From an uncultured Subdoligranulum sp. (GTDB taxonomy: Bacteria; Bacillota_A; Clostridia; Oscillospirales; Ruminococcaceae), in contig NZ_CALADU010000117.1 in NCBI RefSeq assembly GCF_937890665.1, positions 1 through 13,071 on the forward strand: DNA of 13,071 nucleotides, written 5' to 3'. Every line of letters starts with the position of its first letter. Positions within the stretch are counted from its first letter, which is position 1. The notes beneath the pieces were generated by a model that was not told where the DNA came from, did not search any database, and saw nothing but the letters and a program-made list of their open reading frames with translations. A program made the position numbers and the translations under genes. Shown piece by piece: positions 5,605 through 11,039 of the stretch.

Positions 5605-6366
5605 ATGATGCCCGGCCCCATGGTGGCCGGGCTCTTTTTGTGTTTTGGGCATACAGGCTGCGGACTCCGGCGTAGCAGCCATCGTCTGCGAAGATTCGGA
5701 GGCGGCGTCCGTGCCGGACAGCGCGGCGATGCGGTCCCGAATCTGCCGCATCGTCATGCCCTGCACCGCTTCGGGCGTGACGGTGGGGTCCAGCGCCGCC
5801 AAGGCCTGATAGGCCCGGTATTTGCCGTAGGACAATCCACAGTCATGGGCTTGTGCCACCTCGTGGGGGGACGCCTGATAGCAGTGGGCATTCTGCTGCC
5901 CGGCAGTGCAGGATTCCACCGCCGCCAACATCTGGGCGCAGTGGGCGTCGTCCTCCCCGATGACACCGATCTCCACCACCGCGTTCTGGGCCATCAGCGC
6001 TTCGATGGTCTCGCTGGCCAGAATGCTCTCCACCGCATCGGTGTAGGTCTGGTTGGTCAGGTCCAGCGTTTCGGCCAGTGCGGTTCCGTCGTCGTTCCAA
6101 CCTTGTACCGAGATGACCCGGTCAAACCGGTTGACCCCCAATTCCAGCGAAGGGTTGACGTCGATGCTGATATGGGCAGTGGGGGTAAAGTAGAGCCACC
6201 GCCCGCCCAACACCACCACGGCACAGGCAGCCGCAGCCACGGCCCACCCCACCACCGGGCGGATACGCTGCTGCCGGGCCCGGCGGGCTACCGCGGCCCG
6301 GGCCGCCACCTTCAGCTCCGGTTCGGCATGGACGCTGTCCAAAGCAGCACGCAGTTCCTCACGCAT
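5593..6366 (-). CDS. RsgI-like membrane anti-sigma factor
   Basis: 257 residues. The cytoplasmic N-terminus (1-37; MREELRAALDSVHAEPELK...) is charged and would hold the sigma factor. One membrane helix follows at about 38-60. The outside part starts with ISIDVNPSLELGVNRFDRV (66-84), the core of the RsgI middle domain, with NDDG at 91-94. A conserved-looking GLSYGKYRAYQALAALDP segment (177-194) comes later. The end is Ser/Thr-rich and closes with a His/Gly tail (GHHGAGHHGDD). GTG at 6375 is possible, but ATG at 6366 has GGGAGG 8 bases upstream. It overlaps the sigma gene by 8 bases, typical of coupled translation of a sigma/anti-sigma pair. Classical RsgI controls SigI; here the partner looks like an ECF sigma factor. 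The sensed signal is unknown. Confidence 0.82.
   Translation of the reverse strand: MREELRAALDSVHAEPELKVAARAAVARRARQQRIRPVVGWAVAAAACAVVVLGGRWLYFTPTAHISIDVNPSLELGVNRFDRVISVQGWNDDGTALAETLDLTNQTYTDAVESILASETIEALMAQNAVVEIGVIGEDDAHCAQMLAAVESCTAGQQNAHCYQASPHEVAQAHDCGLSYGKYRAYQALAALDPTVTPEAVQGMTMRQIRDRIAALSGTDAASESSQTMAATPESAACMPKTQKEPGHHGAGHHGDD
5610..5639 (+). terminator. Terminator of the choloylglycine hydrolase gene
   Basis: Perfect 8-bp stem GCCCGGCC/GGCCGGGC (5610-5617, 5625-5632) around a 7-base loop, followed by TCTTTTT. The stem lies inside the C-terminal codons of the convergent anti-sigma gene and encodes part of its His/Gly tail. Confidence 0.8.
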
Positions 6367-6838
6367 CGTCGTCACCTCCCAGCGTCTGACGCAGCAGCCC
6401 CCTGGCGCGGGTCAGCCGTGTGTAGACGGTGTTCACATTCTTGCCCAGAATCTTGGCAATTTCCGGCGCGGAATACCCTTCGTAGTAGTGCAGGTAGACC
6501 ACGTCCCGGTAGGCGCCGGGCAGTGCCTGCACGGCCTGCAGCACCGCACGGTGTTCTTCCGCCGGGGCAGGCAGCTCGGCGGCTTCCTCCAACGGGACTG
6601 TGCGGCGGCGAAACACGCTGCGCAAAAGATCCTTACAGGCGTTGATCGTCACCCGAATAATCCATGCCCGCTCATGTTCCGGCGAGGCAAAGGGCGCGGT
6701 GTGCAGCAAATATTTGACAAACACCGTCTGGAAGATGTCCTCGGTGTCGGCATAATTTTTCAGATGCACCAGACAGATGCGCCGCACGGTGTCGGCATAT
6801 TGTTCCACCGCACGGTTGACCTCTTGCTCGCTGCGCAT
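6359..6838 (-). CDS. ECF-type RNA polymerase sigma factor
   Basis: 159 residues, with only sigma regions 2 and 4, as in extracytoplasmic-function sigma factors. Region 2 spans about residues 8-75 and includes NYADTEDIFQTVFVKYL (28-44), the core-binding/-10 recognition helices, and RAWIIRVTINACKDLLR (57-73). Region 4 spans about 97-152, with the helix-turn-helix SAPEIAKILGKNVNTVYTRL (123-142). It would direct polymerase to a small regulon when released by the anti-sigma factor encoded immediately downstream (8-base overlap). The start ATG follows GGGGGA at 5-6 bases, 18 bases after the stop of the small secreted protein gene. All three genes probably form one operon from the promoter at 7244-7272. 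I cannot see a convincing target promoter for this sigma factor in the window. Confidence 0.9.
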   Translation of the reverse strand: MRSEQEVNRAVEQYADTVRRICLVHLKNYADTEDIFQTVFVKYLLHTAPFASPEHERAWIIRVTINACKDLLRSVFRRRTVPLEEAAELPAPAEEHRAVLQAVQALPGAYRDVVYLHYYEGYSAPEIAKILGKNVNTVYTRLTRARGLLRQTLGGDDDA

Positions 6839-6856
6839 CGCAATCCCCCATCGCGT

Positions 6857-7141
6857 TTAGTTTCGGCAGGCTCCGGCACGGGTACGGCAGCCATAGCCGC
6901 CGCCCTGACAGCCCTCTGCCACCCGGTTATCGCAGACACCGTCCCCGTCGGCATCATAGCGGCAGAGGCCGTCGGCATGGTTGTCGCAAAGGCCATCGCC
7001 GTTTTCATCGGTAAAGTGACACCCGGCCGCAGCCGCGGTCTGCCGCAGACCGTTCCGGGCAGGACCTGCCGCCCATACGCCGGTAGCGCCCACCGTACAG
7101 GCCAAGAGTGTTGCCGTTACGAGAATCCCTATTTTCTTCAT
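6857..7141 (-). CDS. Small secreted Cys-rich protein with two Asp-rich calcium-loop-like motifs
   Basis: 94 residues, no family name that I can give with certainty. The N-terminus (1-25, MKKIGILVTATLLACTVGAT...) is a signal peptide. LLAC (11-14) is a possible, non-standard lipobox, and VWAAG (22-26) is a possible signal peptidase I site. The mature part has two repeats, DENGDGLCDN (45-54) and DADGDGVCDN (63-72). These have the D-x-[DN]-x-D-G spacing of EF-hand, dockerin or thrombospondin type 3 calcium loops, each with a cysteine. Cysteines at 41, 52, 60, 70, 78, 85 and 92 suggest disulfides or metal binding. AAGGAGG precedes the ATG. As first gene of the sigma/anti-sigma operon it may be a regulated output or a signal-binding partner of the anti-sigma ectodomain; both are inference. 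Confidence 0.75.
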   Translation of the reverse strand: MKKIGILVTATLLACTVGATGVWAAGPARNGLRQTAAAAGCHFTDENGDGLCDNHADGLCRYDADGDGVCDNRVAEGCQGGGYGCRTRAGACRN

Positions 7142-7243
7142 CGCTGGTTCCTCCTTGTGAAGGGTGTGTTTTTTTGCCTTTCACTGGGAATACGAACCGG
7201 CATGGCGAATCCATTCATCGTATACCGCCACTTTTTCGTTTTT

Positions 7244-7272
7244 ATCTTACCCTGCGGGGTAGACTCTGTCAA
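7244..7272 (-). promoter_or_regulatory. Promoter of the secreted protein-sigma-anti-sigma operon
   Basis: Minus-strand -35 TTGACA (7267-7272), 17-base spacer, -10 TAAGAT (7244-7249). This is a housekeeping-type promoter, just downstream of the PepSY gene terminator. The leader to the first ATG is about 95 nt. A separate autoregulatory ECF promoter was not evident. Confidence 0.65.
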
Positions 7273-7280
7273 CGGCAGAC

Positions 7281-7314
7281 AAAAAAGCGGGCACCCCATG
7301 GGTGTCCGCTTTTT
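7281..7314 (-). terminator. Terminator of the PepSY lipoprotein gene
   Basis: Long stem with arms AAAAAGCGG.CACCC and GGGTG.CCGCTTTTT with one mispair, flanked by A-run and T-run. It can work on both strands; on the minus strand it lies 13 bases after the PepSY stop. Confidence 0.85.
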
Positions 7315-7327
7315 GAGCAGTGTTTTT

Positions 7328-8041
7328 TCAGTCGTCCTGCTCCTGCGAAAAGCTGAGGATCTCACCGGTGTCGGCGTCGATCTCGTAGTCGTATTCGGTA
7401 AAGCCCACCTTCCAAGAGAACTCATATACCGTGCGGCCGTTGTCGCGGTCGGTTTCCAGCTCCATGGCGCGGGTATCGCTCTCCGCCACGCCGGCATGCT
7501 GCAGCGCGATCTGCTTGGCCTGTTCTGCCGTGACGGCGGTACCGGTGGTGCTGCCGCTGACGGCCTGCGTGCCGTTGTAGTTTTCGGCGTCGTAGTCATA
7601 CCCCAGAATCTCGCCGCTCACCGCGTCGATCTCGTAGTCATATTCCTCGATTCCGGTATCGGCCTGCCGGACAAACTCCACATCGTATACCGCCCGGCCA
7701 TCGTCATAGTCCAGCTTGACCCGCACAGCCTGCAGGTCCGCTTCGGCCAGACCGGCGTGGTTCAGCGCAGCGGTCTTAGCGGCCTCCTCGGTGATATAGC
7801 CGCTGTTGGGGTCGGCGCTGCCCGCGATACCGGCGGTGGTGTCACCGGCAGGTGCGGCGATGGGGGCCGCGGCACCGCTCTGGGACGAAACGTCCACGGC
7901 ATCCTCCGGGGTGGTGCTCTCCCCCGTCAGGGGGGCAGTGGTGCGACTCTGGCCTTGGAAGGCCGCAGCTTCGGCACAACCGGTGAGAAGCAGCGCAGCC
8001 AGCGCGGCAGTGGCAAACAACGAAACAGTACGCTTTTTCAT
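7328..8041 (-). CDS. Tandem PepSY-domain lipoprotein
   Basis: 237 residues. A lipoprotein signal peptide ends at the lipobox LTGC with Cys22, so the protein is anchored outside the membrane. A low-complexity Ala/Thr/Ser linker (about 25-80) leads to two PepSY domains at about 83-147 and 170-231. Both end in the same EYDYEIDA..GEIL pattern (133-146, 216-229), evidence of internal duplication. PepSY domains are thought to bind or inhibit proteases or to sense at the envelope; a precise function is not known. AAGGAGGAAATACAA precedes the ATG. The gene is 76 bases downstream of a response regulator/histidine kinase pair. It has its own -10 box with a regulator-like direct repeat, so it is probably a target and perhaps a sensor accessory of that system. 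Confidence 0.88.
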   Translation of the reverse strand: MKKRTVSLFATAALAALLLTGCAEAAAFQGQSRTTAPLTGESTTPEDAVDVSSQSGAAAPIAAPAGDTTAGIAGSADPNSGYITEEAAKTAALNHAGLAEADLQAVRVKLDYDDGRAVYDVEFVRQADTGIEEYDYEIDAVSGEILGYDYDAENYNGTQAVSGSTTGTAVTAEQAKQIALQHAGVAESDTRAMELETDRDNGRTVYEFSWKVGFTEYDYEIDADTGEILSFSQEQDD

Positions 8042-8089
8042 TTGTATTTCCTCCTTGTGTACAGGTTGGTTTTCTCTTGTTGTGCCTTT

Positions 8090-8122
8090 AGTATACCGCC
8101 GTCAGATTAAAGCCACATTAAA
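8090..8122 (-). promoter_or_regulatory. PepSY gene promoter with OmpR-type direct repeat
   Basis: On the minus strand TTTAAT-N5-TTTAAT (8117-8122 and 8106-8111, 11-bp period) is followed after 10 bases by -10 TATACT (8090-8095). There is no good -35 box, as expected for a promoter activated by a bound OmpR-family regulator. The distal half-site covers the histidine kinase stop codon. Layout matches the promoter at 10185-10217. Confidence 0.7.
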
Positions 8123-9482
8123 CCTTCTCATTTTTTTGGCAAGGGAGTACAAAGGTAAAGGTGCTGCCCTCCCCGGGGGTGCTTTCCACCGCCACGCGGC
8201 CGCCATGGGCCTCGGCGATCCAACGCACCATGGCCAGCCCCAACCCTGCCCCGCCGTTGCTGCGGGCCGGGTCCGCCTGCCAAAAGCGCTGCCAGATCTT
8301 GTCCTGATCTTCCGGCGCAATGCCGATGCCGTCATCTTCCACAGTACCTACCGCCATGTTTCCTTGCCGGCGGAGCGTCAGCCGTACCTTGCCGCCGGGG
8401 CGGCCATAGTGGATGGCATTTTCGGTCAGATTGATGAGCAGCCGCATGAGCAGCGTTTCATCTCCCTGTACCGTCACGTCGGGTTCCAAGGCAGTTTCCA
8501 CCGCAATCTGTTGGGCGGCAGCCTGCTCGGCTTCGGTGTCGGCCACCATCTGGGTCAGTTCGCTCAGGTCCACCGTTTCCCACTGCAGGGGCTGGCGGCC
8601 CTTGTCGGCCCGGGCCAGCAGCAACAACTGGGACAGCAGCGCGGCCATCCGCCCCGCCTGCGCGTGAATGCTCTCCAGTGCCGTGCGGGCCTCCCCCTGT
8701 ACATCGGTTTGGGTCAGGGCGTACTCGCTCTGGGACAAGATCACCGCCGTGGGGGTACGCAGTTCGTGGGAGGCATCGTTGGTAAACTGCTGTTCCCGGT
8801 CAAAGGCGCTTTGCAGCCGGGCAAACATGGCGTCAAATTCGGCTGCCAGCGTATAGACTTCGTCCTTGCGGCCCGTCAGACCGATACGCCGGGACAAATC
8901 CCCGCCTTCCCCGATTTCTCGGGCGGTCTGGGTGATCCGCCGTACCGGCGCAAAAGCCCGCCGGGTGACCAAGTACCCACAAATCGCAGCCAATACCACA
9001 AAGACCGGCAGCACCAACAAGGCGCTGTGCAAAAGCTCCCCGATGGCGGAATCCACCTCGTCCGCGGCGGTCACGCTGCGCACCCATACCGGGCCGTAGT
9101 CCTCCACCGTGATTTGGGTATCATAAAGATACCATTGGCGGCCATCGCTTTCCACCGTGCGCAGTTCGCCATCGGCAAAGACCACGGAATTGTCAAAGTC
9201 CCGGGGCACAAAGCCGTAGAGGGGTACCCCCGCCGTGTCATACAGCGACAGATACACCCCGTCATCAAAAGCCTCCAGATCCCGGTCGATTTCCAGCTCG
9301 CCGTCCTTGCCTTCCAGTTCCTTGCGGCTGTCCTCCACCATACTCTGCATCCGGTTCAGCTTGTTCTGCCGGGCTGACTGCCCCCCCGCATGGAAAAGAA
9401 AACCCAGCGAAAGTCCTGTCAGCAATACCATAAACAGGGTGTAGAGCAGTGTGACCCGCAGCGTAATGGACAAACGCTTCAT
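8118..9482 (-). CDS. Membrane sensor histidine kinase
   Basis: 454 residues. Membrane helix 1 at about 9-31, an outside sensing region at about 32-151, membrane helix 2 at about 152-172, then a HAMP linker (about 173-226). The dimerisation H-box is FTNDASHELRTP with phospho-acceptor His239. The ATPase domain has the N-box NLTENAIHY (351-359), G1 DDGIG (383-387), an F-box region around 400, and G2 GAGLGLA (411-417). All catalytic motifs are intact. The start overlaps the response regulator stop as ATGA, and GGGAGGAAG lies before it, so the pair is translated together. The outside region of about 120 residues shows no domain that I recognise by eye. An envelope-related signal is likely from the neighbouring PepSY lipoprotein, but this is inference. 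Confidence 0.95.
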   Translation of the reverse strand: MKRLSITLRVTLLYTLFMVLLTGLSLGFLFHAGGQSARQNKLNRMQSMVEDSRKELEGKDGELEIDRDLEAFDDGVYLSLYDTAGVPLYGFVPRDFDNSVVFADGELRTVESDGRQWYLYDTQITVEDYGPVWVRSVTAADEVDSAIGELLHSALLVLPVFVVLAAICGYLVTRRAFAPVRRITQTAREIGEGGDLSRRIGLTGRKDEVYTLAAEFDAMFARLQSAFDREQQFTNDASHELRTPTAVILSQSEYALTQTDVQGEARTALESIHAQAGRMAALLSQLLLLARADKGRQPLQWETVDLSELTQMVADTEAEQAAAQQIAVETALEPDVTVQGDETLLMRLLINLTENAIHYGRPGGKVRLTLRRQGNMAVGTVEDDGIGIAPEDQDKIWQRFWQADPARSNGGAGLGLAMVRWIAEAHGGRVAVESTPGEGSTFTFVLPCQKNEKV

Positions 9483-10153
9483 ACTTCCTCCCGCAAGACA
9501 TAGCCCACACCGCGCACGGTGTGGATGAGTTTGGGTTCCCGCCCCTCGTCGATCTTTTTGCGCAGATAACGGATGTAGACATCCACCACGTTGGAGCCAC
9601 CCTCATAGTCGTAGTTCCAGACGCCGTGGCTGATCCGCTCCCGCGAGAGCACCACCCCCGCGTTGCGGGCCAGATATTCCAGTACCGCAAACTCCTTGGC
9701 GGACAGCGGAATGGCTTGCCCGCCCCGGGCTGCCGTGTGGGCGATGCAATCTACCTGCAAGTCCCCCACCGTAATGACGTCGCTGACTTGATCGGCCCGG
9801 CGGCGGATCAGCACCCGCAGCCGCGCCAACAGTTCCTGCAGGGCAAAGGGCTTCACCAAATAGTCATCGGCGCCGCTGTCCAATCCGCGGACCCGGTCCT
9901 CTATGCCGTCCCGGGCAGTCAGCAGCAACACCGGGGTCTTGTCTCCGGCGGCGCGGCGGCGGCGTAAAACCTCCAGCCCGTCCACCCCCGGCAGCATGAT
10001 GTCCAGCACCACGGCGTCATATTCGCCCCCAGCCAGATAATCCAACGCATCGGTGCCGGTCAGGCAGCTATCCACGCTATATTGGGCCGCCTTCAACTGT
10101 TTGACCAGCAAGGCGTTCATCTCGGGTTGATCCTCCACAACGAGAATCCGCAT
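9479..10153 (-). CDS. OmpR/PhoB-family response regulator
   Basis: 224 residues. The receiver domain (1-115) has the acidic pocket Glu7-Asp8, phospho-acceptor Asp51 in VLDIMLPG, Thr79 and Lys101 (KPF). The C-terminal winged helix (about 125-222) contains LSAKEFAVLEYLARN and SNVVDVYIRYLRKKID, the OmpR-type recognition helix, and ends with the usual VRGVGYVL. The frame is open for 54 codons upstream, but ATG at 10151-10153 follows AAAGGGGACGG and starts MRILVVEDQ, the family start. It overlaps the kinase gene by 4 bases. Direct repeats in its own promoter match those of the PepSY gene, pointing to autoregulation and control of the lipoprotein. Confidence 0.95.
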   Translation of the reverse strand: MRILVVEDQPEMNALLVKQLKAAQYSVDSCLTGTDALDYLAGGEYDAVVLDIMLPGVDGLEVLRRRRAAGDKTPVLLLTARDGIEDRVRGLDSGADDYLVKPFALQELLARLRVLIRRRADQVSDVITVGDLQVDCIAHTAARGGQAIPLSAKEFAVLEYLARNAGVVLSRERISHGVWNYDYEGGSNVVDVYIRYLRKKIDEGREPKLIHTVRGVGYVLREEV

Positions 10154-10184
10154 ATAACCGTCCCCTTTCCCATGGTTTTCTTCT

Positions 10185-10217
10185 ATGATACCATAAAAAA
10201 ATGAAAAGACGATGAGA
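10185..10217 (-). promoter_or_regulatory. Promoter of the two-component operon with OmpR-type direct repeat
   Basis: Minus strand: TCTCAT-N5-TTTCAT (10212-10217 and 10201-10206, 11-bp period), 10 bases, then -10 TATCAT (10185-10190) with an extended TGG. No clear -35 box. The geometry equals that of the PepSY promoter, which supports one regulator acting at both. Confidence 0.65.
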
Positions 10218-10241
10218 ACCGCCGGATTTTTTCCGCAGCAC

Positions 10242-10275
10242 TTACTTGACCCAAGCAAGTAAAAAATGGTATACT
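10242..10275 (+). promoter_or_regulatory. Promoter and operator of the divergent marR gene
   Basis: -35 TTGACC (10246-10251), 18-base spacer, extended -10 TGG-TATACT (10270-10275). A perfect inverted repeat TTACTTG-N7-CAAGTAA (10242-10262) covers the -35 box, so the gene product probably represses itself. It lies 24 bases from the response-regulator repeats of the opposite promoter. Confidence 0.75.
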
Positions 10276-10304
10276 GTTGCCGAAAATTGAAAGGAGTTAG
10301 CTTT

Positions 10305-10730
10305 ATGCTGCGCACCTTTTCCTACGCTTGTACGGTGCTGTACCGACGGTTTACCCACTACACCTCGGCCCGGCTGGGGCAGTGGGGGCTGAGTTTCGGC
10401 ACCTTGTTTTTTGTGGTCTATGTGGGCAAGCATCCCGGCTGTACCCAAAGCGAACTTACCGCCGCACTGCATCTGGACTGGGGGCACAGCCAACGCACCG
10501 TGCTGAAACTGGTGGAGAGCGGCTTTCTGCTGCGAGAAAAGGAGGGGCGGGCCTATCGCCTGCACCTGAGTGAAAAGGGCCAGCAGGCCTTTGCCGCCAG
10601 TCACCAGGTCTTTTTTGACTGGGATGAACAAGCATTGACCAACCTGACCCCCGACGAGCGCCGCCAACTGATGGCGCTGCTCTACAAAGCGCTGGGCCGC
10701 AATCCGCTGCCCGATGCCGCAGAATCGTAA
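10305..10730 (+). CDS. MarR-family transcriptional regulator
   Basis: 141 residues, usual length for MarR dimeric winged-helix regulators. The central part has helix-turn-helix CTQSELTAALHLDWGHSQRTVLKLVESGFL (in pieces, about 46-75), followed by a wing at REKEGRAYRLHLSEKGQQAF (77-96), and helical ends for dimerisation. Ligand unknown. The frame opens 13 codons earlier, but ATG at 10305 follows AAAGGAG by 8 bases and those extra codons overlap the -10 box. It is transcribed alone, divergent from the two-component operon, and ends in a strong terminator. No obvious target gene is co-directional, so it may act on the shared divergent region or elsewhere. Confidence 0.88.
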   Translation: MLRTFSYACTVLYRRFTHYTSARLGQWGLSFGTLFFVVYVGKHPGCTQSELTAALHLDWGHSQRTVLKLVESGFLLREKEGRAYRLHLSEKGQQAFAASHQVFFDWDEQALTNLTPDERRQLMALLYKALGRNPLPDAAES

Positions 10731-10734
10731 CGCA

Positions 10735-10774
10735 ACGCCCCGTACCGGTTGGTACGGGGCGTCATAGTTTTTTT
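10735..10774 (+). terminator. Terminator of the marR gene
   Basis: Perfect 12-bp stem ACGCCCCGTACC/GGTACGGGGCGT (10735-10746, 10751-10762), 4-base loop, then CATAG and seven T. It starts 5 bases after the stop codon. Confidence 0.9.
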
Positions 10775-10991
10775 AAAAGTTGTTTTGGGTTTGTTCAAAA
10801 TGCTTTTATGCCTTACACACAACTGGCCGATATACTAAGAAGCGTCAACCGAACTAAGGCGGGTGGTACCCGCCATTTTAACCACTGCGCCTTAGACCAT
10901 GCGAGGGCAACAGCCCGGTCAAGGCCAGACAACCCACAAGGCTTTGTGCCATCATATAGAGCAGGCAGTCCAGCGTGCGGTACCGCCTGCA
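10775..10991. other. Gene-free gap rich in dyads; possible structured RNA or repeat relic
   Basis: No convincing coding frame. It holds an imperfect long hairpin at 10854-10895 (arms CTAAGGCGGGTGGT and ACCACTGCGCCTTAG). This competes with a perfect inner hairpin GGCGGGT-N3-ACCCGCC (10858-10874). Next comes GACC-N6-GGGC-N4-GCCC-GGTC (10895-10920), then arms GCAGGC/GCCTGC (10961-10966, 10985-10990) enclosing the palindrome GCGGTACCGC (10977-10986). A lone TATACT at 10831-10836 has only a poor -35. With the hairpin at 10992-11033 as an end, a plus-strand RNA of about 200 nt is conceivable but unproven. Confidence 0.35.
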
Positions 10992-11033
10992 ACAAAATCC
11001 CCCGTCGCTTTCTGCAAGCGGCGGGGATTTTGT
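10992..11033 (-). terminator. Terminator of the MATE gene (possibly both directions)
   Basis: Long stem with arms ACAAAATCCCC.. and ..GGGGATTTTGT, about 17 bp with one bulge and a 5-base loop (11011-11015). On the minus strand it follows the MATE stop by 6 bases. The T tail is short (four T), so efficiency is uncertain; it is nearly symmetric. Confidence 0.75.
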
Positions 11034-11039
11034 ATGGAA

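Noticed and set aside
7220..7260. Minus-strand ACCCC followed after about 17 bases by CGAA, reminiscent of SigI-type promoters
   Set aside because: The sigma factor here is ECF-sized and lacks SigI features. A good TTGACA/TAAGAT promoter overlaps the same place, and the match is short enough to be chance.
6488..9377. Long plus-strand open frames (540 and 523 codons) opposite the sigma, PepSY and kinase genes
   Set aside because: High GC content keeps antisense frames open. They cross several real genes and terminators on the other strand and have no recognisable domain.
10154..10315. Upstream extension of the response regulator frame
   Set aside because: The extra codons contain the promoter and direct repeats, and the family N-terminus MRILVVEDQ with a ribosome binding site begins at 10153.
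10851..10875. T-box-like string AACTAAGGCGGGTGGTACC resembling the antiterminator core of a T-box riboswitch
   Set aside because: The core has extra bases compared with AGGGTGGTACCGCG. There is no room for a stem I/specifier domain after the marR terminator, and no plus-strand gene follows.
10854..10899. tRNA-like feature: 7-bp arms CTAAGGC/GCCTTAG followed by ACCA, and on the minus strand a 5-bp stem with a 7-base loop
   Set aside because: Only 42 bases lie from arm to arm, and no D arm or T arm with TTCGA/TTCAA can be formed. Coincidence with the palindrome is more likely.
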